From the NCBI GenBank assembly GCA_031841125.1, contig CM063106.1, positions 38,746,001 to 38,810,000 on the forward strand: a DNA stretch of 64,000 nucleotides. Direction: 5' to 3'. Each line of letters begins with the position of its first letter. Position 1 is the stretch's first letter. The DNA comes from Acanthococcus lagerstroemiae (taxonomy: Eukaryota > Arthropoda > Insecta > Hemiptera > Eriococcidae). The position numbers and the translations under genes are program-made. Shown here piece by piece: positions 10,327 through 22,459 of this stretch. The notes below the pieces were generated by a model. It did no database searches. It had not been told where the DNA came from and was given only the letters and a program-made list of their open reading frames with translations.

Positions 10327-12773
10327 AGGGTGTCCCTTATTTTCCAAGTTTTCGCCAATCGATTAGGTGCGCGCTGAAATTTGTGCCGATGGACCTAGAA
10401 ACTCGTCATAAAAAATTTGAGCTCAGTCTGAGGTCATTAACCTGTGGCGCTTTGGGTTTAAAGTCATGTATAATACTGAGATTTTACAAAAAACCGCGAA
10501 TATCTCGGAACATATCAACTTCAGGACCAAAATGCATGTAACATAAAATGTTCCTTGTTACATTTTCTATTAAAAAAGTTCTATATAACTTTTCGCTAGA
10601 ACGCATATTTATCAAGATAATGGCAAAAATGTATGAAAGTTTCGAGGAACGTGGCTTTTGTTAATGTTTGTTTTATAACCGATCTTTACTAGCTAAATCA
10701 CAGGTATCTAAAAAAATATTCACTTTAGGACCAAAATGCAAGGAACATGAAATGTTCCTTGTTAAATTTTCTATAAAAAGGTCCTATACAACTTTCTTTA
10801 TAAAACATATTTATTGAGATAATCGCAAAAATGCGTGGAATTTTCGGAAAACATGAATTTCTTTTCTTATTATTTTACGGCTGAAATGTGTATTAATGTC
10901 GGGTAAGGCCCATTTCACGCGTATCCTACACATCAGTCTGACGCCATTCCAACATCGAACAGCAACGCTTTCACATCTATTATAAGACTAGTCGATCCTC
11001 ACCATCTAGCTGTCATTTTGTCGGATGCGTGTCGAGGCAAGAGCCGACATTCCTCGACATCAGTCCGACGTCAAGCCAACAGCCGACAATTCACCTTCGT
11101 GTAAAAGCTCGTATTTCCTTGTGTGTATCAATTTTATATCGAATACTGTACAACGGGCCTAATACACACTACAATATAACTTCAGTCTCTGTCTACTAGG
11201 GCAAGCGTCCCAGTTTGCCACCTCCCCCTCCTGGCTACACCCATGAGAGTTTGTTGGGTACCTAGTACCTACTATAGACCTCGGATTATGTATGTACGTA
11301 TATCAACAATAGTCAATGATATGCGCATAAAATATAACATTGTGCTGTTAAGGAACAGTGACATGTTCTCAGAATTGAGGGTTATTTCCTATCGCTATTT
11401 CCTCTTATTGATATACATCATCTCAAGTCCGCCAAGTCTTCAACGAAATCTTAGAATGCTCAAGACTCAATAGAAACAGTTTGTTAACCCTAGATTGCAA
11501 AGTTTGGTTTTGTTCAATCATTGAATTTTGAATTAGTTATGGCTCATGGATACTTAGTTAACGTTTCAATTTTAGGTTCTTCCTCAAATTTCTTATCACT
11601 GTAGGGTCAGACCAACAGTCCTACCTTTTATAATACAAGCTTTTAACAATCGCAAACACTTCTGCATGTGTCCATCTTCAGGTTTAGCATACCTAATGTT
11701 TATTATATTGTCCTTAGCGAAAACTAACACTTGTCAAGTACTTACATGTTCTTTCGTTGCATGAGCAATGTATCCACTTTTACCCATGTTTTCATCTCAT
11801 TGTTCAAGGAGTGAAGATGGACACGTGCAGAAGTGTTTGCGATTATTAAAAGTTTGTATTTGAAAGAGGTAGGACTGTCGGTCTGACCCTATAGTGATAC
11901 AAAATTTGCGGAAGAGCCTAAAATTGAAGGACTTGCCATGATGTATATATACAATAGGAAACAGCGATTTGCCCATAAGAAATAGCCCTGAATTTTGAGA
12001 ACACGTCACTGTTCCTTAATAGCGCAATGTTATATTTTATGCGCAAATCATTGACTATTATTGATATTATGTACATACATAATCCGAGGTTCTACTCTAT
12101 AGTAGATACCCAACAAACTGTCATGGACGTAGCCGGGAGGGGAGGGGCAAACTGAGGCACTTGCCCCAGTAGACACAGACTGAAGTTATATTGTAGTGTG
12201 CATTACCCAACATTAGTACATATTTCATCTGTAAAATAATTTTAAAAAAATAAAAATACATTCTTCAAAAATTCCCCCGCATTTTTGCGATTATCTCGAT
12301 AAATATCTTTTCAAAAGAAAAGTTGTGTAAGACCTTTTTATAGAAAATTTAACAAGGAACATTTTATGTTATTTGCATTTTGGTCCTAAAGTGAGTATTT
12401 TCTTTATAAAACTGCGATTTAGCTAGTAAAGATCGGGTTATAGAAGAAAAAATAACAAAAGCCACGTTCCACGAAACTTTCACACATTTTTGCGATTATC
12501 TCAGTAAATATGCGTTCTAGCAAAAAGTTGTATAGAATCTTTTTTATAGAAAATTTAATAACGAATATTGTATGTTATATCCATTTTGGTCCTGAAGTTG
12601 ACATGTTCCGAGATATTTGCGGTTTTTTGTAAAATCTCTGTATTATGCATAACTTCAAGGTCAAAGCGCCACGGGTTCATGACCTCAGATTGAGCTCAAA
12701 TTTTTTATAATGAGTTTCTAGGTCCATCGGAACAAATTTCAGTGCGCACCTAATCGGTTGGTGCTAACCCTAA
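10327..12773. repeat. Giant imperfect inverted repeat (2.4 kb)
   Basis: The left arm (about 10327-11684) reads as the reverse complement of the right arm (about 11809-12773). Shared landmarks are GATTAGGTGCGC (left) with GCGCACCTAATC (right), GATGGACCTAG with CTAGGTCCATC, and TGTCCATCTTCA with TGAAGATGGACA near the centre. The arms differ by substitutions and indels. The left arm has extra blocks near 10917-11157 and 11435-11560. No transposase frame is visible. It may be a foldback-type element or an inverted duplication. It lies between the two ZNFX1 terminal exons. Confidence 0.8.
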
Positions 12774-13440
12774 TGATCAGTCGGCACTTGATCTAGCGGT
12801 TGAAACGGGTTTCACTGTGACATTATTGATTACTTTATGACGACGGCATTCGCCAGAATAGTAAGTCTAGAAATTGGGATTATGGATCGTCAACATTATT
12901 TGAACTTGTGTTGAAGCAGGTTCACTAGTGCAAAATCTCATTTTTATGATACTGTGATTAGTTTCATTTTATCTGTACTTGTCTTCAGTTGCTGCCTCAA
13001 TTACTGCTGCCAGAGATTAGTATCAAGTTTGAACTTAATATTTCGATTTAAATGTATATTACTACAAAATATTCTTAGTTGTTGGGTCCAAAATGCTTAT
13101 TTTCATTCGAGATCGATGGATTATTATTGGAGTTTGTGGTTCCAATTCGCGGTACATATAAAATGTTGAATTTCTTGGTACAGTGTGGAATTTGATACAG
13201 ACCTCTGGCACATCAGTTGCTACTCTAATCCGGAGCGGTCTAGTTGTTAACATATAACATATATCTACATATTTTATAATCATATTTTTTTAGATTTTTC
13301 TACTTTTTCTTTGAATGTTGACTGAATTTACATTGTTCGGCTTGAATGAGTAAATTTTTGTGAACTGAAATTGATTCTAATTTGTGCTGTGAACGTGTTT
13401 TACCATATTTCATTTTCTACCAAAATAAGTAAATTTAGTG

Positions 13441-13637
13441 TATTTTTCTTGCTGTTAATTATTACCAGCTATCGTATCAATTTATTTTTAATTTTCTATT
13501 GTTAGTATTGTTAGAGATAGTTTCGAATTCAATATTATACCCATTTTTCTTGCTGTTACTTATTACCAATTATCTTATCCGTTTCATTTTAAATTTTATA
13601 TTGTTAGAGTTTTTTTCGAATTCGATATTATACCTAT
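13441..13637 (+). repeat. Two-copy tandem duplication, about 103 bp unit
   Basis: The segment starting ATTTTTCTTGCTGTTA at about 13443 recurs near 13545 with the same order of landmarks (TTGTTAG, TTCGAATTC, ATATTATACC). It is AT-rich and non-coding. Confidence 0.6.
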
Positions 13638-14119
13638 CATTTTTATTAGATGTTTTTTGTTATTTCGCTTCCACGTGTAGTATTTTTGCTATAAAAAATA
13701 TTGAATGAGTGTATTGTACAAGTTAGCTAAGAAAAATGTCTCCAGACAAATCAACAGCCTGGGCAATAGCATAACGAGCTTGTTAGGTCCTTACTTACGT
13801 TGTACAGGTCCACTATACTTCTGTCCTACATTTTGTGAAAGTTATTAAACTATGATCTACGCGTGTCATCAGACGTCTCGAAAATCACATTATTTTCAAG
13901 ACGGTACTGCCAAAATCTCTGAATCAAGATGCTCATGCTAAGCTTACCTATGGAATGAAAGAAATTTGTAGGGGAAGTAGAGTTGCTAACTGCAACATAG
14001 CCGGAAATAGGATAAGAAAAGGTTTGTCGCCAAATTTTACCCATGAAGGAATAAATAAAATCAAATGCAATCTGTAACTCATGTACTTAATAGATAATAT
14101 ATTCATTCTCTTTTTTCAG

Positions 14120-14832
14120 AGCCTGCTCTTCGTGATTTCCTTTTGTTTCTTCTTGACAATGTACCTGAACGGGTGAAAAATCGTAAGAATACAAATAGAG
14201 GATCCAAGGAGGTGTATTCGCTGATGGTAATCGCTGAAATTTTTCTGGAGATTGCGGAAGTCGTGATGAATAATTACGATAAGATCACCAAAGTCGATTT
14301 GAGAGACAAATTGAAAATTAAAATCCAGCGTTTGTTGAATGCATTTCGAGAGAGGAGCAAATGCATTAAAGAATATGAAGTGGACTTCTTACATTCTGAA
14401 GTAAAACGTTTTCAGAGGTATCTTCATCTGTACAGCATTCAGTGTTCAGATCAATTCTCTCTCGCTCAACAGTATCGCAAGAGCAACTATGATTTTGTAA
14501 TTGCTGAGTTGCAAAAATTTCCGTATTCATCAGAAAGAGACGAGCAAGTTGAGGCGAACTTGGAAAAGTTACTGAAGATTGACTTCATTATTACAGCCGA
14601 AGAAAAGGAAAGTATACGCCGAGCAATGGCACGTGATTTGGGATTTGGAACCCAGCAAGGACACTGGTATTTTTGCACCTGCGGCTATGTGTATAGTGTA
14701 GCAAATTGCGGTATGTTTAATCAAACAAGTAAATGTCCAAAGTGCCGCGCTGTAATCGGCAGAGGTTCTACAAACAGACATGCTGACTCAACGTATTGGG
14801 CCACCAACACCGTTGAAGCACAACCTTCTTAG
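14120..14832 (+). CDS. ZNFX1 alternative or duplicated terminal exon B, divergent RZ finger
   Basis: A strong acceptor (attctcttttttcag) ends at 14119. The exon starts two bases into a codon, exactly like exon 9099-9946, so it can be joined to the donor at 2707 in frame. It encodes about 236 residues and stops at 14830-14832. The sequence parallels exon A: an RNT/KNT block, a helical region (FxEIA), then an RZ-like finger from 14659 (GHWYFCTCGY, CGMF, CPKC, VIGRGSTN). Against exon A, CPNGH has become CTCGY, so the putative ligand histidine is replaced by tyrosine while a new cysteine appears two residues earlier. The ANMANY tail is missing. No other zinc-finger exon lies between 9946 and 14120, so I favour an alternative last exon over a second gene. 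Confidence 0.7.
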
Positions 14833-16453
14833 ACGTAATAATTTCGCCGGAGATGAGAAGTTTTTCCTACTGAAATGTGCTTCCGACTCCTACTTTTTTT
14901 TTATTTTCTTTCTTTTTGTCATTGTCATTTCGGTACCAAAGCAAAGCATGTATTGTATTGGTATGTCGATTGGCATCTGTTACTTACTCAGTTATTAACC
15001 ATTAAGTTTTTTATTTCTTATTATTAATTACTGTTCTAATATTATATTTCGGTACCGACGCTTTTACCTTCATTCTAGATGATTACCTCTATGAGAACCC
15101 AGAAATCGTTAATTCGTCACTCCGTTTCCATAGTGAAAAATTCCGTTGATGACGTATGTACATTATTATGTTGATGGCAAAGTTGGAAACCGAAACGCAG
15201 AAGTCAAGAACCCGAGAAATATTAACTTATTGGTTATTCAGTCATGTGTGGGCTGACAGGAAGAAAAGGACCTCTGGGTTTAAAAAAACTTTTTTTGATA
15301 ACAACTGTTTCTGACTAATTTTTGGCCGCTCTTTCGCCTGGTGTTGTCGAAAAAATTCTAAAAAATTTTCCCAAACGGGTGTAAGTCTCCAAAGTTGAGT
15401 GTCTCCATAACGTGAGAACGTTATCAATTTTGTTCATCCGCTCTCCTGTAAAATTTACATTTTTGCGCTGAGGTCCCGTTCTTCCTGTCAGCTCACATGT
15501 CTTTCGTGACTGAAAGTCCGAAACCCGATTAAAAACTTTTTCAACATTCAACTCTCCTGATGAAAACTATGATGAGAGTCGAAGCCTGAAATTTCTTAGT
15601 TTGGTTCTCACGATACTTCTTGTAAAAGGAGTACATTCTTTTATTTGAAAGCATTATAAATTTCAAGTTCTGGAGACCATTGCTGTTCGTCTATGGCGTT
15701 GCACTTGTCTTGCGCCACAGTTGTATCTGGTAACTAGAGCTATGTACTCGATAAAATGGAGATAATTCGATATTGCTGACTGCTATCTAAAGTATCCCGT
15801 TCCCCTTATTCTATATAATTACCCACAGGTAAATGCATAGCATTAAATAAGCCTATACTCCTGATTAATACTGACTGCATAAGCGGATTGGCCTTATAAA
15901 TTACCGGAAAATTTCCCGGTGGGCTGATATATTTGGAAGTGTTAGAGACCGCTGCTAGAAGAGAGGATGAAAAGGTGACAAATTGGAGGTTGAAAGTAAA
16001 AACTTGGTCTGATATAATTGCCTTTTCCCGAGTGATTTTTCAGTTCATCGGCTTGACTGTTGGCATTTAGAATCAGCTACTCCTCAAACGTCAAACCACT
16101 TATCCCGCAACCAACTCAGAACTCCGATCAAAGAGTGGTTAACATCTGAAGACTTTTTTGTGCGACTAACAAAGGAGTATAATTGAACATTGGGATTTAA
16201 ACCTGCACTAGAGTGCGCTGCAAAATTACCTGCGCGGGTGTTAGCGGGTGAAAATGAGTGAGTGATCATGTGTATTTTCAAATAGAAACACTGCTACCTC
16301 CACTGGGGTAAAAAACCGAGTAAAAATTATTCTGCCAGTAGAACTGATTATAATTTAATTTTTTGGTGATGATGCAGTCGAATTTAGGACAAATTTTCTT
16401 TGAAAGTGAATTTCTAATCGATTTAATGATGCAGAAGTTTGCTACACGCTTAC
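14833..16453. other. Intergenic stretch
   Basis: No supported gene. The only structure seen is the short inverted repeat at 15241-15501, listed separately. The rest is AT-rich without recognisable coding sequence. Confidence 0.5.
15241..15501. repeat. Short foldback repeat
   Basis: Arms 15241-15275 and 15468-15501 are inverted copies (GGGCTGACAGGAAGA on the left, TTCCTGTCAGCTCACATG on the right). The element is non-coding and no clear target duplication was found. Confidence 0.55.
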
Positions 16454-16461
16454 GGTAAATC

Positions 16462-16914
16462 CAGGGCTGACAAGCCAATCATCATTGGCTTAAACTTCAC
16501 GATTGGCTTACAAGCCAATGGCCGATTTTGATTAGCTTGGGAATGGCTTTTTCATAATTTCATCAACTGCTTCCAGCCGTTCATGATTGGCTTTTGGCTT
16601 AATTAGCGAGTTACATGTCCATTTACTATAATAGAATCACCCGTACAGTTCGAAAATGTCGCTCTTTTCTATCATAGATCGAACTGACACGCAAAAACGT
16701 CAAAAACTCTATCTTATGAGTGTACTTAGATTCGTTGTCCTAGAAGAAAGAAAAAAAAAAAAAATTCATTGGCTTGTGCTGCTTCGATAAATTGATCGGC
16801 TTTTTATTGGCTTAATGCTTTTTGAAGGATTGGCTTTTGATTAGCTTCACAAGCCAATCAAATACGGCTTCTTCTTCTGCTAAGCCAATCATTCGCTTTA
16901 GCTTGTCAGCCCTG
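16462..16914. mobile_element. hAT-type MITE, left copy
   Basis: Terminal repeats are CAGGGCTGACAAGCC and GCTTGTCAGCCCTG. The interior repeats AGCCAATC/GATTGGCTT motifs near both ends. It is nearly identical to 22005-22459; differences are mainly in a poly-A tract and one T/C site. No coding capacity. Confidence 0.85.
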
Positions 16915-17186
16915 GGGAAGTCCGAATAGACGGCTAATGTTTACAAAATCCTGTGATCAACATCGATAGATGATAGCTGCGTAGAAAAAGGACCTTCCAT
17001 CAATGTATTTCCTATAAGACGGAGGTCCTTGTTCCACGCCGCGCTTCTAATATCTAAACACTACTACATTCGTGAATTCTAGCTTTTGCTTTCAGCTTTT
17101 GGCTTTTACTTTTTAGAAAACTCAAAACTTTTCCCTTTTGGCTTTCCGCTTTCAGCTTTAGCTTGGCTCGTGGGATTGGCCAAAAC

Positions 17187-17363
17187 TAGAGCACTATAAA
17201 CACGAGTATACTGGACCGCCATTTTGATTTCTACTCCACCCGTTGATGCCGAATTGACTACGCGGCACCTTTCGCGGCACGCTGTGCATAGTCGGATTCA
17301 ACATCAACGGGTGGAGTAGAAATCAAAATGGCGGTCCAGTATACTCGTGTTTATAGTGCTCTA
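17187..17363. mobile_element. Palindromic MITE with long terminal repeats
   Basis: The arms are almost perfectly complementary for about 60 bp (TAGAGCACTATAAACACG on the left; its complement ends at 17363). A direct repeat CCAAAAC lies flush on both sides (17180-17186, 17364-17370). The core GCCGAATTGACTACGCGG is shared with the element at 44347-44516, so both belong to one family. Confidence 0.75.
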
Positions 17364-17758
17364 CCAAAACAAGGCCAAAAGTTGGGTAAAAGGTTGGGTA
17401 TTTGTGCTAGCAGTAACCACCAAACATTCTGCTCCTTTATTTCTGTGAATATCCTGGCCGACGCCGACGTAACCGTTTACTGATAAACTTTTTTCAACCC
17501 TTTGACCCTTTGACTTTGATATTATGATAATACATAGAACTTGGTTAACTCTGACTTAGGAGTATTTACAAAAAGGTGTTCTGAAAAATCGAAAATCTGC
17601 TGAAGTCATTGGATATTCTGAATGCTTCACAAGGCATCGAGTAACTTCAAATACAAAAGGTACACTTTCATGTTCGTTCATGATAGCGGATTCCTGTCTG
17701 CGTTTGTAAACTTTCATGCACACACAAAACAAAAATGCTATTTACTTTGTTCCTTCAG

Positions 17759-19457
17759 TTGACGTTTTCACTTGGAAAAATGTGTTACTCATGGTTACAG
17801 ATTCCAGGGAAATGGACTCGTGGTTGGAAGAGGCCATCAATCGTCAGCGAGAATTCGAAAGCACATGTTGGGAATGGAAGGAGTTTCATATCCGTCAGGA
17901 TGAAGATGAAATAAAATCAACAATTCGTCGGACCTTCGAAAATGTTGATGATCCACTACCTTCTGTAAGGTATTATACAGTGCACCGCGAAGAGCGGCAA
18001 CTGATAATTGAAAATGTGTATCAGCTAATATTAGAACAATGTCGCAGTCCGTTCATAAAATTATCAAGCATTTTTCTAATCTGCAAATTTGAAGGTAACA
18101 CGTTCGTGTTTCCCGTAATTCGATGCTCCGCATGGAATATTGAATCTGCTTGTTTCTTCGATGTAACTCCCCGTTACTACAAAGATTGGGAGGACTTCGT
18201 CAAGTCAAATAGATTACCTCCTTGCGAGTTCTTCGCTCCTGTACATGGACTGTACAGAAATGGCAGTAATGAGTATATGATTTTTAAGTCATCAGCTGTA
18301 GTTAACTCTAATACCGCTTTAGCTGCAGTACGTGAAATCTACGATTCTGTTGAAGCATTTGTTGTACGTATTTGGTCTGATGGCATTAGAATAGTAAAGT
18401 TGCTAGCTCGTAAGTGGCTACCGATTCTTGATTATTTTGTGGATATAAGTTGCCTGGTCCTACGTTGCTGGAGCGGGAAAATTCCTTCTGTAGAAGTGAT
18501 TCGGCGAGTCAATGACCACACAAGAAATTTGTGTACCATACTTGAAGAGGAAAGTGAACAAATACGATTGATCATAAGTGATTCCAGTTCCAGTTCAGCC
18601 GAATCTGGTGATATGGAAGTCGCTGAAGTTATTCGAATAAGTCCCCTTTCTGAAGCAGCTGATGGGACAAGTCAAATTCCTCAAGCAACTGATGGGACAA
18701 GTCAAATTCCTCAAGCAACTGATGGGACAAGTCAAATTTCTCTAGCAACTAATGGGACAACTTACTCCACTAATCGACTGAAAAATTGGAAACTTATATT
18801 GGATAACGTTAGAGGTAAATGCTCCATGCAAGTGATCACTGGGAACACTTCTGCTGTCTTGTCTTATTTCCACAGTGTTCTCATGTTCGTTACTAGGGAA
18901 CTTGTTAAGCGATTATTGGACGATTATCATAGAACATACGCAGTGAATAGGGATATAGTGAATGAAGAAATAGAGCTGACACAATTAATGTCAGTTTTAG
19001 GCAAAAAAACGACGAATGATTTCTTTCCGAGCATACACTGTTTGATACTGTGCTTGGTAAAATAGAAAATGAAGTCGTAGCCAGTTACGTTGGCAGCAAT
19101 GTAGAATTGGAGAATTCGTCATTACCTGCTACAGTATATGATAACCTTGTTACGTTAATCGAAGATTTGTTTTTGAAAATCGTTGGAGACGGTGATATCG
19201 GCATTGAACGAATGGTCAAGGCTCTGCAAGAAATATCAGCAGAACTCATACAGAAATTGTCAGATGATATCAATAAAATATCTACCAAGGCTGACACTTT
19301 GTATAGAGCGAATATTGAAATACTTGGAAGTGACGAACTTGTCAAGGCGATGTTAAAAGCCGCAGCAATACCAACGGATGCGCTTGATATCTTCCAGACT
19401 GCCTTCAGAAGCTTAGATGTGAATAACCTTGCTGCAAACATACTTAGGAATTTGTAG
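17759..19457 (+). pseudogene. Unrecognised protein-coding block, broken by a one-base frameshift
   Basis: The frame is open from 17716 to 19065. A good acceptor (tttactttgttccttcag) ends at 17758 and a second AG at 17800, so this may be an exon; the first well-placed ATG is 17812 (MDSWLEEAINRQ). The first part is compact and tryptophan/cysteine-containing (about 250 residues). Then come an acidic serine-rich linker (SDSSSSSAE), three and a half 10-residue repeats ATDGTSQIPQ, and a helical C-terminal part. The frame runs off to an early stop at 19065, while the next frame (reading FLSEHTLFDTVLGKIENEV from 19020) continues smoothly to 19457. One base is therefore missing near 19002-19020, beside an A7 run. 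I recognise no family. It lies inside the candidate composite transposon. A sequencing error is possible instead of a true break. Confidence 0.6.
18655..18765 (+). repeat. In-frame 30-nt tandem repeat
   Basis: Three full units and one partial unit (GCAACTGATGGGACAAGTCA...) encode ATDGTSQIPQ. The first two units are almost identical, so the expansion is recent. Confidence 0.9.
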
Positions 19458-21525
19458 TAGACCGATAACGATTCGAACAGTTTAATTGTCGAATAGATAT
19501 TATGGAGCCTCAAATGTACAAATAAATGTGGACGGTAGCTGGAATTCTAGACAGCCCAAGACGATTCTATTTAGTGAAGAAGCGCAAATTTCGGACAAAG
19601 AAGATTGCTTAAAGCGAATAGTTTTGGAATTCACCGAATATTATTTTTCGTTAATTAAGAATTCCCCCCCCCCTGTGACCATCTGAACTTGTATGATACC
19701 AAATATTATTATTTTTTGTCTGTATTATATTTTCTGTTTTTCTCCGCACCTCATATCCAAATTGACTCCCATAAATTCCCGTTCTAGATGTAGAAATTTT
19801 TGGTTTTCACATAATGATCTGGTATTCAATGAACCTATTTTTATAATGTGAATATCTTTTCTAATAATAACATCAGTTGAGCTCCCCTTTTTTAGACTTT
19901 CTCCTGTTTTTTTAATTTGTTCGGTCTGTTTTTTTACATTTTTTTCTTTTTTCTATAGCAGAATATTTTTCAAAAGTATTCTTAATTTTGTTTGCTATAA
20001 GCATTTTTTTAAAATGTCAATACGAATATTTCATTTACTGCCCATTCACCGGTGAAGATAGACTGAATAAATGCATGCATATTGTACTGGTAATGATGTC
20101 CTACATCCACGGGACAGGGTAATTGCAGAACCAGTTTAAACTGACATTGAGATGACTGTTAGCATTCTAGAATTAAGGCACGTGTGCAGTTATCCTTATT
20201 GTTATGACAACTATGATATTTCTAGACCCCGTATCTGGTGGCAGAAGTATGAAAATGGCATCAATTAGGGCATCAATTAATTGTTTTATTTAAGAATGGT
20301 AAAAGGGTTATTCTTATGTCATGGTTATTGTACAGTTAGTTATAGTTGTTATGGTTATTTCACATATTTACGTTACAGTCAAGTTATGAAAATCATTTGC
20401 ATATACCTATTTGTGTTCTATTTGTTATAGTTAAGCGTTCATTGCTTTGATTAGTTGTGCACTTGTGCTAATCTCGCCTATGAGTGGAAGTACTCGGGTT
20501 CTAATTAAATTCACTGTAGCGCTCAAAATAATAGGTATGTGTAATTGTTAGTAAATGGTGCAATAAGCGAGTCATTTTCATTAAAATTCAAATTCTCGGA
20601 GGCAGCTACTTTAAAAATCTGTAGCTTTAGACATTTACACGAGTTGTATGTCCAAGACACAGATTGTATTAATTCTTTCGCGTAGTATTTATGCATTGAT
20701 ACCTCTACGTGATTGGTAAAGACGCGTATAAATGATACCGTTTCATTTTATCTAATTTTATAGTGTTAAATTATTGTGCAGTACCAATTTTATACGGTTA
20801 AAAAAACTTATTGATTCACTTTGAATTTAACTTCATTAAAATTTTGTATTGAAGTGTCAATTCCAGCTTTATTCTTAAAGATATCGATCTAATCAGGCAG
20901 CTGCATGCCAGGTTAGAACTCTACATCCAACGTTCACAGTGGTACCTACTGAATAAATATAACAGTTCATAGTCTAGTATAATTAGAAAAAATAAATACT
21001 AAATTTTCAGAAAGCTGAAATTCGGTTTAGTTGGTCAATTAATCATACTAATTAATACACTACAAGTCATTGAGAACCTCCGGGGGAAAGTGCTTAGCCC
21101 TCAAATGTGCAAGTTTTTCGGTAAGTCAATGTATGAGTACAGATTTTATTGAAAAAATAGCTCCTCGCTTGGTTTTAGATAAAAAAGATCTTTTAATAAA
21201 TTTGTTTTTGTAACTGTTCTAGAACTGTTGTTAAAAAAGGGAAAGAAGGGTGGAAAAGGCTCTTTACACTACCACACGTATATTACCCAGGGGCCAGAAC
21301 TTATGGGAGCAATCACTGAATTTCGACATTTTCTCAGTGTCACGAAGTTCTGTGACTAGCGAGGTTGCTGACCATGCTGATCATTTCGGCACCCTTTCGT
21401 TACCTCCTCATGTACCTAAGTCTGAAATTTTTTCTTCCCCCTCGCGCGATATTGACTTCGAACTTGACGTTCTTCTGCAGTATATCAATGTCTAGAATTA
21501 CTTTAAACCTTTGACTACATACTAT
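19458..21525. other. Non-coding sequence inside the composite block
   Basis: A polyadenylation signal AATAAA at 19521-19526 follows the stop at 19457 by about 65 bases and fits as the 3' end of the preceding block. The rest is AT-rich. The open frame at 21250-21495 has no recognisable features and is not called. Confidence 0.5.
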
Positions 21526-21799
21526 AAGATGGACACGGCATACTGATTTCCCCGTAAATGTTACCCTGCGCACAGTCATCGGATAACTGTTGAGTTCGAT
21601 CCTCATTACTTGGCTCTCGAGGACTGAACATTTTTCGATAACATTATTCTCATATTCACAGTGTGCTAAATTCTTATTCCGACAGTAATCGAGAGCAAGT
21701 AATAGAGAAACTCAACAGTTATCCGATGACTTTGTGCAGGTAACATTCACATGGAAATAAAAATGTGACACTTTTTTATCAGTATGCCGTGTCCATCTT
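21526..21799. repeat. Foldback element
   Basis: The ends AAGATGGACACGGCATACTG and their exact complement (to 21799) are inverted. The complementarity resumes inside around TCATCGGATAACTGTTGAG. No flush target duplication was seen. Confidence 0.7.
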
Positions 21800-22004
21800 C
21801 AATGTGACGTCAGAGTTGAAGGTCGAATAACGGAACAAAAAGGTAAGACAAAAGGTCGGAAATAGAAGAAACAAGCGACCTTGCGGATCGCGAGGTAGTA
21901 ACAGGGTGTTTGCCATTGGGACTATGCAAATTGTAGAAGCGCTAGTGTAGAATAGGTATTTTTTGATAAGCGAATGATGCTCAGAATCTTCGACCATCCA
22001 AATC

Positions 22005-22459
22005 CAGGGCTGACAAGCCAATCATCATTGGCTTAAACTTCACGATTGGCTTACAAGCCAATGGCCGATTTTGATTAGCTTGGGAATGGCTTTTTCATAA
22101 TTTCATCAACTGCTTCCAGCCGTTCATGATTGGCTTTTGGCTTAATTAGCGAGTTACATGTCCATTTACTATAATAGAATCACCCGTACAGTTCGAAAAT
22201 GTCGCTCTTTTCTATCATAGATCGAACTGACACGCAAAAACGTCAAAAACTCTATCTTATGAGTGTACTTAGATTCGTCGTCCTAGAAGAAGAGAAGAAA
22301 AAAAAAAAATTCATTGGCTTGTGCTGCTTCGATAAATTGATCGGCTTTTTATTGGCTTAATGCTTTTTGAAGGATTGGCTTTTGATTAGCTTCACAAGCC
22401 AATCAAATACGGCTTCTTCTTCTGCTAAGCCAATCATTCGCTTTAGCTTGTCAGCCCTG
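22005..22459. mobile_element. hAT-type MITE, right copy
   Basis: Same orientation, ends and interior as 16462-16914. Its right flank GGTAAATC (22460-22467) matches the left flank of the other copy, not its own left flank. Confidence 0.85.

Noticed and set aside
17716..17811. Extension of the unknown ORF to an upstream ATG at 17716
   Set aside because: Two AG acceptors (17758, 17800) interrupt it and the extension is low in protein character, so I prefer an exon start or ATG 17812.
19486..19686. 66-residue frame after the unknown ORF
   Set aside because: It begins after the polyadenylation context, includes a C-run encoded proline stretch and lacks any motif.
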